The position numbers and the translations under genes are program-made. Shown piece by piece: positions 51,561 through 64,000 of a stretch of 64,000 nucleotides of DNA. This DNA comes from Sapria himalayana (taxonomy: Eukaryota; Streptophyta; Magnoliopsida; Malpighiales; Rafflesiaceae): the NCBI GenBank assembly GCA_029783825.1, contig JAREIK010002032.1, positions 233,388 to 297,387 of the forward strand, read 5' to 3'. The notes under the pieces were generated by a model, which saw nothing but the letters and a program-made list of their open reading frames with translations, was not told the origin of the DNA and did not search any database. Every line of letters begins with the position of its first letter. The stretch's first letter is position 1.

Positions 51561-53033
51561 AAACCTGTTACTGCTACACCACACACATATAGCAAGGGAC
51601 CACAGTACACACGTGCACATATTCTTGTCCATTTTAGTGTAGCATTTAGAGGGGCCAGCAAGTCCTGGAAGCAGCCAGAAGTATGGGCCACCAGCTTGTA
51701 GAGGGCCCCACTAGCTAGTCGGGATGATAACATTCAGACAACTGACGCGACCGAGCAAAGTGGTCGGGAGAAACCCAGGAGTAGGTTATAACGTTAAACC
51801 ATAAATGATAAATAAATTGTGTATTTTCGAAAAAAAAACAAAAAAAAACCATAAATCCTATACTTTAAATCCTAAACCTTAAACCATAAACTATAACCCT
51901 AACCCATAACCCTAAATCTTAAATCACGTGTTTTGCACTTTTATAATGAAATGACTAATTGTTAAATTTAAATTGAAATTCACAACTTTTAGGAATGTCA
52001 CATATTTATCTTTTTGTATATGTAACACAAAGTCATGACTCAAGGGGTGCGTTATGAATTCAGTTTCTTTCTTGCTTTAGATTATAGTAGCATTAGCAAT
52101 GGTCATGATTGTATATTTTGTCTCTAGAACCCAAAATCATATCGATGAGAATATGCCATAACTTGTGTCTCTCTGTTGAACATTTTGTTATGGCACTAAG
52201 AATGATCATGAATACTTATTTAATCACTATAATACTGGGTCACAGTATTGGATATGACCATAGCTTGTGCATTTTATCTTTATATTGCAATGTCATTGCA
52301 CTAGGAATCATTGTAACTTTGGACATTCCTCAAGAGCAAAAGTCATGACCATAGAAATAGTTAAAGCTCGAGTACTACTCTTTATAACTTTCTATAGCTA
52401 AAATTCTTGGGATTTGAAATATCACTATGGCTTTTTCCATTGATTTTTGACCTCAAGTGTCAATATGCAAAACTATTATTTTGAGCAATGATTAAAACCT
52501 TTTATACATTTGAATATGATTCATTTACACCTTTTTGGGTATTGTGAGCTTTTATACATAACTCATTTAATATAAAAAGAAAGAAATGATACTTTTCATA
52601 TCCATGAGGATATAAAAAAAGGCTTAGACATGCCAATAAAATAAATTTTTTGATTCTTGATTGAAAGAGAGCCCATTCTACTCGCCCTGCTCAAACTGCC
52701 CAGGGGCTAGTTTGTTCTAATAGGCTACAAGGTGGTTATTTTTTTATAGGTGAACTATGTTTTAAAAAAATTGCTTTGAGTGTGTGCATGAGAGATATTT
52801 TAGAAGAAATTACAATAATCAATATAAATAGCATCCTCAACAACTAGCTATTTCAACACATAGGGGTAAAACATTGTTTTAGTCTGTTAGCATACATGAG
52901 TCAAATTACCTTTGATAGCCCAGTGATTCAACATCAAATATGATGAGACATATTAGAGATAAAGTAAAAGCTTCTATTATTTTGGTTAGAGCTTTAGCAA
53001 TCATTCTAGAGTTGAGAGAGGAACAAAATAAAT
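51561..53033 (+). repeat. Unknown unit, copy 5 (internal deletion)
   Basis: The first about 220 bp match the start of the unit. At about 51,784 the sequence jumps to the equivalent of about 10,845 (AATGATAAATAAATTGTG), so about 1 kb is missing. From there the A run, the CCCTAAA-like tract (about 51,845-51,930), the 100-bp repeat pair (about 52,140-52,350) and the 3' part up to GAGAGAGGAACAAAATAAA are retained. The flanking satellite on both sides matches that of copy 4. Confidence 0.85.
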
Positions 53034-56000
53034 TATTATAATTATTCAATATAATTTTAATTATTTATCAGTTTATTTTTATAGAAATATTAATATCAAA
53101 ATAAATTATTAGTGAGACGGATCTAAATTCAATTAAACCGGTATATCCTAAATAATAAAGAATAAATCTCATTTTTTTTCCTTTTAATTTTAAATATTCA
53201 AATTTAATTATTTATTTTTTTATTTTTATATAAATATGAATTACAAAATAAATTATGAGTTACACAAATATAATTTATATAAATTATTTTTCATCAAAAT
53301 AATATAGATAAACTTTTTAAAAGAAAATAAAAATTTCCAAACAAAAAATTATTATTTAGTAATATATTTTGTATTGCTTCTGAATCATTTTAGGTTTTGT
53401 AATTATATTATAATTGATATCTATGTTATTAATAATAGCTTATTAATTTATTTTATGATCATTATTAGAATATTTATCAATAAAATAGTTAATTTTGAAT
53501 TTATATGATATATAAATATAAAGATTATTATAACTAAATATTGAATTCACTTTTGAAAAAAATTTAAAAATTATTATAAAAAAAATAAATTTTTTGTTTT
53601 TTTAATTTTTAAATAACACCTATAAACTACTAAATGCATACACATTTAAATAAGTAAACTCCTAGACCCCGCAATGCCTAAATATAGTAACCATTAAACT
53701 GATATATAATACATAATAAATAATAAATCTAATTTTTATTTCTATTTATTATAATTTTAAATATTCATTTTAATTATTTATTAGTTTATTTTGATAGAAA
53801 TATTTATTACAAAATAAATTATGAGTACGACAAATATAATTTAAATAATTTATTTTTAATCAATATAAGTAATTACGCTTATAAAATATGTAAAATTTAA
53901 AAATTAAAAATTATTATTAAGTAATATATTTTACTTTGATTTTGAATCAATTTGGGTTTTGTAAATATTGTTTAATTAATTTCTATCTTTTTATTAATAG
54001 TTTATTAATTTAATTTTTGATCATTATTATAATATCTATCAATAAAATTGTTTATATTGAATTTATATGATATATAATTATTAATATTATTATAACTAAA
54101 ATATTATATTTACATTTAAAAAATTATTAAATATTATTATATTTTCAAAGGTAATAACCTATGAAAATGAGAAAAAATTATAAATTTTTTTTATTATTTT
54201 ATTGTTTAAATAAAACCTATAAACTACTAAATGCATAAAAACATAAATCACTAATTTTTCAAATGACAAAACACATAAATACTTAAACAATTTAACTGGT
54301 ATACATTAATAATAAATCATAAATTTCATTTTAATTTTTATTCAGTATAATTTAAAATTTTATTTTTATTATTTATCAGTTTATTTTTATAGAAATATTA
54401 ATTACAAATTAAATTATTAGTGAGACAGAAATAATTAAAAATTAAATTGATATACCCTAAATAATAATTAATAAATCTCATTTTTTTTCATTATAATTTT
54501 AAATATTCATTTTAATTATTTATTTGTTTATTTTTATATAAATATTAATTACAAAATAAATTATGATTTAAACAAATATAATTTATATAAATTATTTTTA
54601 ATCAAAAAATATAGATAAATTGTTTAAAATTAAAAAAAATTCAAAACAAAAAATTATTATATTGTAATATATTTTTCTTTGCATTTGAATTATTTTTGGT
54701 TTTGTAATTATATTTTAATTGATATCTTTCTTATTAATAATAAATTATTTATTTATTTTTTGATCATTATTAAAATATTTATCAATAAAATTTGTTATAT
54801 TGAATTTATATGATATATAAATATAATGATTATTATAACTAAATATTGTATTCACTTTTGAAAATATTTTAAAAATTATTATATTTTCAAAGGTTATCAC
54901 CTTAAAAAATGAGAAAAAAATAATAAAAATAAATTTTTTGTTATTTCATTTTTTAAATAAAACCTATAGATCATTAAATGCTTAGTTACTTAAATAGTAA
55001 GCTTATAAATCCCGAAACCCCTAAATACAAAAACCTTTTAACAGCTATATACTACTTAATAAATAATAAATCTCATTTTTTTTCTATTTATTATAATTTT
55101 AAATAATCATTTTAATTATTTATAATATAATTTTTTAGAAATATTAATTACAAAATAAATTTCGAGTGAGACAAATATTATTTAAATAATTTATTTTAAT
55201 AGAAAAAATATAAGCTTATAAAAAAAGGAAATTTTAAAAAATTAAATAGTATTATTTAGTAATATATTTGATTTGATTTTTAATCATTTTGTGTTATGTA
55301 AATATATTTTAATTAATATTTATATTATTTATAATTAATTTATTAATTTAATTTTTCATCATTATTATACTATCTATCATTAAAATTATTTATATTGAAT
55401 TTATATGATATATAATTAGTAAGATTAATATAATTATACATGGTATTCACATTTCAAAAATTTTTAAAAAATATTTTATTTTCAAAGGTTATAACCTTTG
55501 AAAATCTGAAAAAATCAAAAATAGAATTTTAAATTTTTATTATATAAATAAAACATATAAACCACTAAATGCCTAAAAACATAAATTGCTAAACTCCAAA
55601 ACGACAAAACTCCTAAATAATCAAAGCATTAAACCGGTAAACCATATATAATAAATCTTAAATCTCATTTTAATTTGTATTCATTATAATTTTAAATATT
55701 CAATTTAAGTCTTTATTAGTTTATTTTTTATAGAAATATCAATCACAAAATAAATAATGAGAGAGACAAATATAATTTTAATAGATTATTTTTAATCAAA
55801 AAAAATAAGCTTATATAAAGAAGTAAAAATTTAAAAATAAAAAATTATTATTTAGTAATATATTTTACTTTGATTTTGAATCATTATATATATGTTTTGC
55901 AATTATATTTTAATTGCAATCAATCTTATTAATATTAGTTTATTAATATATTATTTGATCATTTTTATAATATCGAATAATAAAATTACTTATATTCAAT

Positions 56001-57320
56001 TAAAATGTTATATAATTCTTAAGTTATTATAACTAAAGATTATATTTATATTTGAAAAAAATTTAAAAAGTATTATATTTTCAAAGGTTATAACCATCAA
56101 AAATGATAAAAAATCACAAAAATAATTTTTTATTTTTTTATTATTTAAATAAAACTTATAAACCACTAAATGCATAAACAATTAAACATCTAAACTCCTA
56201 AGACAAAAGCCCCTAAATATTTAAACCTTTAAACTCATAATCCTTAAATATAATTTATTTAATTTATTAAAATATTAATTACAAAATAAATTATGCGTGA
56301 TACAAATATTATTTAAATAATTTATTTTTCATCAAAAAAATATATAAGCTAATAAAAAGAAGCAAAAACTAAAAAACAAAAATTATTATTTAGTAATAAA
56401 TTTTACTTGGATTTTAAAAAATTTTAGGTTTTGCAATTATATTTTAATTTATATCCATCATAATAATAATAACATATTAATTTATTTTTTGATAATTGAT
56501 ATCATATCTATGAATAAAATTGTTTATATTTAGTTTATATTATATATAATTATAATGATTATTATTACTAAATATTGTATTGACATTTTTAAAAAAATTT
56601 AAAATTATTATATTTTCAAAGGTTATAACCTTTGAAAATGTAAAAAAAAAATCAAAAATAATTTTTTTGTTATTTCATTGTTTAAATAAAACCTATAAAC
56701 AACTTAATGCCTAAAAACATAAATCGCTAAACTCCTAAACGATAAAACCTCTAAATACTTAAACCATTAATCTTGTAAACTTTAATAATAATTCATAAAT
56801 CTCATTTAAATTTTTATTCAGTATAATTTTAAATTTTTATTTTAATTATTTATCAGTTTATTTTTATAGAAATATTAATTACAAAATAAATTATTAGTGT
56901 GATAGATATAATTTAAATTAAAATAGTATCCCGAAATAATAAATAATAAATCTCATTTTTTTCATTATAATTTTAAATATTCATTTTAATTATTTATTTG
57001 TTTATTTATATATAACTATTAATTACAAAATAATTTGCGCTAGACAATAATAATTTATATTAATTATTTTTCATCAAAAAATTATAGATAAACTTTTTAA
57101 AAGAAAAAAAATTTTCAAAATAAAAAATTATTATATAGTAATATATTTTGCTTTGCTTTTGAATCATTTTAGGTTTTGTAATTATATTTTAATTGATATC
57201 TATCTTATTAATAATAGATTATAAATTTATGTTTTGATCATTATTAGAATATTTATCAAAAAAATTATTTATATTGAATTTACCTGATATATAATTATTA
57301 AGATTACTATAACTAAATAT
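53034..57320 (+). repeat. AT-rich satellite array, block 10
   Basis: About seven monomers in plus orientation. The first 1.4 kb is colinear with the satellite after units 3 and 4. A-type (54,965), B-type (55,555) and a C-like monomer (56,155) follow. The block stops mid-monomer at ATAACTAAATAT, where the array flips orientation. No gene is seen. Confidence 0.92.
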
Positions 57321-60300
57321 AAATAATTTTATAAAAATTTATTATAATAATGATCAATAAATAAATTAATAAACTAGTATTAATAAGAATGATATAAATT
57401 AAAATATAATTGTAGAATCTAAAATGATTCAAAATCAAAATAAGATATATTACTAAATAATAATTTGTTATATTAAAAATTTTGCTCTTTTTATATGCAT
57501 ATATATTTTTTTGATGAAAATAAATTATTTAAATTATATTTGTCTCATTAATAATTTATTTTGTAATTAATATTTCTATAAAAATAAATTGATAAATAAT
57601 TAAAATGAATATATAAAATTATAATGGATACTAATAAAAATAAGATATATTATTTATTATTTAGTGTATACCTATTTAATGGTTTAAGTTTTTAGTGGTT
57701 TTAGGGTTAAAAAGTTTATTGATTTATATGTTTGCACATTTAGGTGTTTATAGGTTTAATTTAATCAATGAAAAAAAAATTTATTTTTATGAATTTTCAT
57801 GATTTTCAAAGGTTATTACCTTTGAAAATATAATAATTTTTAATTCTTTCTAAAATATGAATGCAATACTTAATTATAATAATCTTAATAATTATATTTG
57901 ATGTAAATTTAATATAAAAAATTTTATTAATATATATTATTATAATAATCGAAAAATAAATTAATAAACTATTATTAATAAGATATATATTAATTAAAAT
58001 ATATTTGTAGAACCCAAATAATTCAAAATCAAAGTAAATTATATTACTAAATAAAATTTAATTTTTTGAAATTTAGTTTATTTTTATAAGCTTATTTTTT
58101 TCATAAAAAATAATATATTTAAATTATATGTCTCATTCATTATTTATTTTGTAATTAATATTCCTATAAAAATAAACTAAAATAATAATTAAAATGAATA
58201 TTTAAAATTATATTGAATATAAATAAAAATGAAATTTATTATTTATTATTTAGGTTATATAGGATTAATGGTTTAAGTATTTAGGGGGTTTTGGGGTTAA
58301 GGAGTCTAGATATATTAATGATTAGGCATTTAATGGTTTATAAGTTTTATTTAAATAATAAAATAATAAAAAATTTATTTTTGTCATTTTTTATCATTTT
58401 TGAAGGTTATTACCTTTGAAAATATAATAATTTTTAAATTTTTTTCAAATGTAAATATAATATTTAGTTATAATAATTTTAATAGTTATATGACATTTAA
58501 ATTCAATATACGTAATTTTATTGATATATTATATAATAATGATCAAAAAATAAATTAATAAACTATAATTAATAAGATTGATAGCAATTAAAATATAAAT
58601 GCAAAACCTATAATAATTCAAAATCAAAGTAAAATATATTATTAAATGATAATTTTTTGTTTTTAAATTTTTACTTCTTTTTATAAGCTTATATTTATTT
58701 TTTGATTAAAAATAAATTATTAAAATTATATTTGTCTCACTCATTATTTATTTTGGAATTAATATTTCTATAAAAAATAAACTAATAAATAATTAAATGA
58801 ATATTTAAAATTATTATGAATACAAATTAAAATGAGATTTATGATTTTTTATATATGGTATACCGGTTTAATGGGTTGTTAATTTAGGGGTTTTATCGTT
58901 TAGGAGTTTAGCAATTTATGTTTTTAGGCATTTATTGGTTTATAGTTTGTATTTATATAATAAAAATAACAAAAAAGTTTTTTTGATTTTATCTGATTTT
59001 CAAAGGTTATAACATTTAAAAATAAAATAATTTTTAAAATTTTTTGAAATGTGAATACCATGTATAATTATATTTATCTTACTAATTATATAATATAAAA
59101 TTCAATATAAACAATTTTAATGATAGATAGTATAATAATGATCAAAAATTAAATTAATAAACTATTATTAATAATATAAATATTAATTATAATATATTTC
59201 CATAACACAAAATGATTCAAAATCAAATTAAAATATATTACTAAATAATAATATTTAATTTTCAAATATTTCCTTCTTTTTATAAGCTTATATTTTTTAT
59301 TGATTAAAAATAAATTATTTAAATAATATTTGTCTCACTCAAAATTTATTTTGTAATTAATTTTTCAAAAAAATTAAACTATAAATAATTAAAATTAAAA
59401 TTTAAAATTATAATAAATCGAAATAAAAATAAGATTTATTATTTATTAAGTTGTATATAGATTTTAAAAGGTTTATGTATTTAGGGGTTTCGGGGTCTAT
59501 GAGCTTACTGATTTAAGTAAGTAAGCATTTAATGATATATAGGTTTTATTTTAAAAATGAAATAACAAAAAATTTATTTTTATTATTTTTTCTCATTTTT
59601 TAAGTTTATAACCTTTGAAAATATAATAATTTTTAAATTTCTTTTCAAAAGTGAATAGAATATATATTTATAATAATCATAATAATTATATATCATATAA
59701 TTTCAATATAAACAATTTTATTGATAGATATTCTAATAATTATCAAAAAATAAATTAAAAATCTATTATGAATAAGATTGATATTACTTAAAATATAATA
59801 TCAAAACTAAAAATGATTCAAAAGCAAAAAAAATATATATCTAAATAATAATTATTTGTCTTTAAATTTTTATGATTTTTATAAGCTTATCTATTTTTTG
59901 ATGAAAAATATTTTTAATAAATTATATTTTTAACTCATAATTTATTTTATAATTAATATATATATATAAATAAAAAACTAAACAATCAAAATGATTTTTT
60001 TAAATTATAATTAAAAAAATATAAATGAGATTTATTAATTATTATTTAGTGTATACCGGTTTAAAGGATTATGAATATAGGGGTATCGGGATTTTGTAGT
60101 TTAGTCATTTAAGTTTTTAGGCATTTAGTGGTGAATAGGTTTTATTTAGTCATAATAATCATTATATTTATAAATCTTATAAATTCAATATAAATAATTT
60201 TATTGATAAACATTCTAATAATGATCAAAAAATAAATTAATAATCGATTATTAATAAGATAGATATCAATTAAAATATAATTACAAAACTTTAAATGATT

Positions 60301-61351
60301 CAGAAGAAAAGCAAAATATATTAAAAAATATATATATATTTTTTGTTTTGAAATTTTTTTTTCATTTAAAAAGTTTATTTATAATTTTTTGATGAAAAAT
60401 AATTTATATAAATTATGTTTGTCTAACTTAATTTATTTTGTAATTAATATTTATATATAAATAGACAAATAAATAATTAAAATAAATATTTAAAATTATA
60501 ATAAAAAAAATGAGATTTATTATTTATTATTTAGGGATACCGGTTTAATTTAAATTATATCTATCTAACTAATAATTTATTTTGTAATTAATATTTCTAT
60601 AAAATAAATTGATAAATATTTAAAATAAAAATTTAAAATTAAATTGAATAAAAATTAAAATCAGATTTATGATTTATTATTAATGTATACCAATTTAATG
60701 GTTTAAGTATTTGGAGGTTCAGAAGTTTAGCGATTTATGTTTTTAGGCTTTTTGTGGTTTACAGGTTTTTTTAAAAAAAATAAAATAATAAAAAAAATTT
60801 TATTATTTTTTATCATTTTCATATGTTATAACATTTGAAAATATAATAATATTTAAAATTTTTTGAAATTTTAATACAATATTTTGTTATAATAATATTA
60901 ATCATTATATATCATATAAATTGAATATACATAATTTTATTGATAGATATTATAATAATGATCAAAAATTAAATTTATAAACTATTAATATTAAAATAGA
61001 TAATACTTAAAAAATATTTACCAAACCCAAATTGATTCAAAATTTAAGTAACTTATATTACTTCATAATAATTTTTAATTTTTAAATTTATACATCTTTT
61101 ATAAGCATATATTTTTATTAGATTAATAATATAGTATTTAAATTATATTTGTCCCCCTCATAATTTATTTTGTAAAAAAATTTCAAAATAAATACACTAA
61201 TAAATAATTAAAATGAATATTTAAAAATATAATAAATAGCAATAAAAATTAGATTTATTAATTATTAAGTAGTATTTAGTGGTTTAATGGTTTATGTATT
61301 TAGGCATTACATGGGTTAGAAGTTTACTAATTTAACTTTATATGCATTTAG
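57321..61351 (-). repeat. Inverted satellite array, block 11 (minus orientation)
   Basis: The same monomers are read as reverse complement: GTTTATAGGTTT, TTTAGGCATTTA and TTGATGAAAAATAA replace their complements. Read on the minus strand from 61,351 the order is a GCATATAAAGTTAAAT subtype, an AAACATAAATCGCT subtype, an ACTACAAAATCCCGATACCC subtype (about 60,090), A (59,500), B (58,930), C (58,350) and D (57,755). It ends about one third of the way into the next monomer segment at the inversion point. The last 8 bases, 61,344-61,351 (GCATTTAG), are half of the hAT target duplication. Confidence 0.92.
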
Positions 61352-61549
61352 TAGGGTTGCTCACGGGACTCGAAGATTGGCAACCCGACCTGAAGTCTTG
61401 TCCCGAAAGAATCGGGACTGACAAAATCCGTTGACTTTGACTTTTCCTGTCCCGTTCTGTCATGTATTTTTTTTTCGGGATGGTTCCGGATCTTAAGCAA
61501 TATCCATCTCGAGAACCATCCCATCCTAAAAAACTGATACTAGAACCAG

Positions 61550-61551
<2 letters not shown>

Positions 61552-61580
<29 letters not shown>
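61552..61580. repeat. TA microsatellite in hAT copy 2
   Basis: About 14 TA units lie between the 5' terminal region and the leader of the transposase gene, at the position where copy 1 is truncated. Confidence 0.88.
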
Positions 61581-61581
<1 letters not shown>

Positions 61582-61942
61582 CATGAAGATGCCATCAATT
61601 CCGCTACTGCCCATCCAATTTCGACGCACCTATTGCTATTACAACGAGTTCCAGGCTGCCTCATGCCGTTCCAGCCATGTTCAATTAGGTCTAGCCCTTG
61701 TCCGTCGCATTTCTAGTTGCCTCCTCCGTGTCTCAGATGCCACCAGCCTATTGGTTTCTTTTTCTAACGAGAATTGAGTGATTAATTAATATTATTATGT
61801 GTCTTAGTCAGTTTTGTTGAGTATTGGTTTTGGTGTTGTGGTTCGGCCGAATTAGTGGGCTGAATGTGTTACAGTCAGTTTTGTAGAGCTTGCTTGTTTG
61901 AAATATTTATATGTATTTATGCTTAACATATCATATTAATTA

Positions 61943-64000
61943 ATGGCAATACTGATGGCACAATCCAGCAGTAAATGAAAAATAAAATAAATTGAAGATG
62001 ATCACATCTCAAATGATCAAATTACTGGTAAATCCAATCATCATTTTTTCACGAACCCTCCTATTGTTACGATAGGTTCTTCAATTCCAATTGTTAAAGA
62101 AAGTCAAGGTACATCCGAACCTAAAGCTCATAAAAAGTATATGTCTGCTGTTTGAGAAACTTATGAGATATTAGTTGATTAAGAGGGAAAATGAAACTGG
62201 TAGGGTAGCTTGTATATGTTGTAAGAAAGAATATTTGGCAAAAAGTGATCAAGGTACTTCGGGTTTATGGGAATACCTGAGATAGACTTGTAGGAAATTT
62301 CCACACAAAAAATAATAAAAAGAAGTTTTCAAAGGTAAAGACAAGTCACAATCTTTGGTGAGTTTCACTAAAGGTACTAGTTCAGGGGATAACAAATTAG
62401 CTTGTTGGCAATTTGATCAACAACTAGTTAGGGAGGCTTTGGTGAAAATGATCATAAAAGATGAATTGCCTTTTTGTTTTGTTGAGAGGGATGAGTTCAA
62501 GGAGTTTTGTGAAGTTAGTGTGCCTCAATTTAAAATTCAATCTAGGCACTCTAAACTGAGGGATCTGTTTTCTTTATTTGTGAAGGAAAAGAAGAAATTA
62601 TTTGATAGCATATCATCTCATTGTTGTAGAGTTTCATTGACTACCGACACTTGGACTAGCATTCAAAATTTGTCTTATATATGTTTGACTGTTCATTTAT
62701 TTGATTCTCAATGGAATATGCATAAAATGCTTTTTGAACTTTTGGGTAATTAAAAGTCATTCTGGAGTTAATATTAGAAATGCTATTGAGATTTGTATGA
62801 ATAAATGGGGTTTGAGAAAGTTGATGTGCATTACTATTGACAATGCATCAAATAATGATGTTGCAGTTGAACAATTGAAAAAAAGGCTTGTGAAGAAAAG
62901 TGTTGTACCTTTGAGAGGCGAGCATTTTCATATGAGATGTTGTGCTCATATCCTAAACTTAATTGTCAGAGATGGCATTGCAGTATTTGAGGGTGCTATT
63001 CAAAAAATTAGAGGTGTGGTGAAATATGTGAGGAGCAGTCCTAAAAGATTTGATATGTTTAAGTTATGTGTTGAAGAAGCAAACTTGTCATATGGATCTT
63101 CATTGCAATTAGATTGTCCTACAAGATGGAATTCAAATTATTTGATGCTACAAACTGATATAAAATATCAAAAAGAATTTGATAAGTTGAAGGACAAAGA
63201 CAAAAGGTTTTTTAAGGAGTTTGGTTCAAACGTTCCAACTGAGAGAGACGGAACAAACGCCAAAATTTTGGCTCGTTTCTTGAAAACTTTTTATGAGGTA
63301 ACTTGTAAATTTTCTGGCTCATATTATTCTACCTCTATTGTTTATTTTTTGAGATTATTCGAATTTTGAAAGAAATTGAGATTTGTGAAAATAGTCGAGA
63401 TTCAATGGTGTCAGAAATGCGTATGAACTTGAGGCATAAATTCAACAAATATTGGGGTTCTCTTCAGTCAACAAATATTTTGCTTTTTGTAGCCGTAGTG
63501 TTGGATCCTAGATATAAGCTCAAATATCTCAAGGTTAAGTACACTTAGCATTATAGAGAGTAATTGGCAAAAATTTTGGTGAAAAAGGTTATAAATGCTT
63601 TAAATGAGATGATGGATGATTATAAAAATTTAAATGAAGATAAATCAAAAGAAGATGATTTCTCTTCTACTGTGTTGAAGAAAAATGATAATTTATTTGA
63701 TGGTAGTGATACTTATGTTGATGATTTTTTTTGTTGATTTGGAGAAAGAACAAGAAGTTATAGCTTTGGAAGAGTTGGATAGGTACTTGGAGGAAAAACT
63801 TAAAAAAAATAGAATTTTGATCTTCTAAACTGGTTGAAGGTAAATGAGGTTATGTATCCTTCTTTGGTAATTGTAGCAAATGATGTATTTGCTATCCAAG
63901 CATCTACTGTGGCACACGAATCTACATTTAGCATTGGGGAAAGAACATTAGATAAATTTAGGAGTTCTTTAACACCTATTATAGCTGAAGTTCTCATATG
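61943..64000 (+). pseudogene. hAT transposase pseudogene, partial at window edge
   Basis: This is the same gene as 40,905-43,046 on the opposite strand; ATG at 61,943 and the shared length of 2,058 bp to the window end correspond exactly. Visible are remnants of the BED region with SGLWEYLR (about 62,255-62,290); LVREALVKMIIKDELPFCFV (about 62,420); the catalytic region TTDTWTSIQN (about 62,640); DNASNNDVAV (about 62,840); HMRCCAHILNLIVRDG (about 62,930); LDCPTRWNSNYLML (about 63,110); DPRYKLKYL (about 63,510); and the dimerisation region with FDLLNWLKVNEVMYPSL and AHESTFSI (about 63,815-63,960). It is broken by TGA and TAA in the BED region, frameshifts near 62,745 and 63,365, and further stops after 63,545. 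Catalytic-type aspartates and the glutamate are still present in the fragments, but no active protein can be made. Confidence 0.88.

Larger units (their letters stand above)
61352..64000 (+). mobile_element. hAT DNA transposon, copy 2 (3' part beyond window)
   Basis: The 5' terminus TAGGGTTGCTCACGGGAC starts at 61,352. It is followed by subterminal GGGAC/GTCCC words, a TA microsatellite (61,552-61,580), a leader matching copy 1, and a broken transposase gene on the plus strand that runs off the window edge. Relative to the satellite, its orientation is the same as copy 1. It keeps the 5' end that copy 1 lost, while its 3' end lies outside the window. Confidence 0.88.

Noticed and set aside
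61338..61777. Open frames on both strands at the 5' end of hAT copy 2
   Set aside because: They span the element terminus, the TA microsatellite and the leader, and they are absent from copy 1.
1..64000. Bacterial-type operons, phage genes or defence systems
   Set aside because: There is no long coding sequence, no ribosome-binding-site-linked gene series, and eukaryotic transposons are present throughout.

Overview
The window looks like a repeat-dominated heterochromatic block from a flowering plant. I find no intact protein-coding gene, rRNA or tRNA. Plant origin is supported by two degraded plant-type hAT transposase copies (BED finger, RNase H-like fold, C-terminal dimerisation region), a Copia-type LTR read on the minus strand, a 2.7 kb LTR with Ty3/gypsy-type ends, and CCCTAAA-like tracts. 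The species cannot be told from the sequence.

The matrix is one extremely A+T-rich satellite family. Monomers are mostly about 585-595 bp, with a long form of about 740 bp that carries an internal partial duplication and a rare form of about 380 bp. A typical monomer holds, in order: a TTATAAGCTTATAA dyad, a long palindrome (28-32 bp when perfect), an A/T stem-loop, and about 10-11 degenerate copies of an 8-bp unit close to TAAACCCC. Monomer subtypes recur in the same order at distant places, so the array has higher-order structure. Orientation is plus from 1 to about 57,320 and minus from there to 61,351.

Layout: satellite with a Copia remnant (2,381-2,507); a non-satellite unit of unknown identity present five times (8,378-8,954; 9,603-12,071; 21,008-21,515; 29,320-31,797; 51,561-53,033), full length (about 2.47 kb) only in the second and fourth; a solo Ty3-type LTR with a perfect 5-bp target duplication (15,769-18,475); a hAT element on the minus strand (39,936-43,427); a Copia LTR with polypurine tract (47,557-48,129); an inversion of the array near 57,320; and a second hAT copy on the plus strand running off the window (61,352-64,000).

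The elements act as markers of array history. The two hAT copies sit at the same satellite position, keep opposite ends of one element, show matching halves of an 8-bp target duplication, and share a private flanking variant. They therefore look like descendants of one insertion copied with the satellite and inverted. The Copia remnant and the 2.47 kb unit were also copied inside larger satellite segments, while the Ty3 LTR is present once and is probably younger. The most novel signals are the 8-bp telomere-like array in each monomer, the long palindrome whose arms sometimes changed together, and the unidentified 2.47 kb unit with a poly(A)-like internal end.
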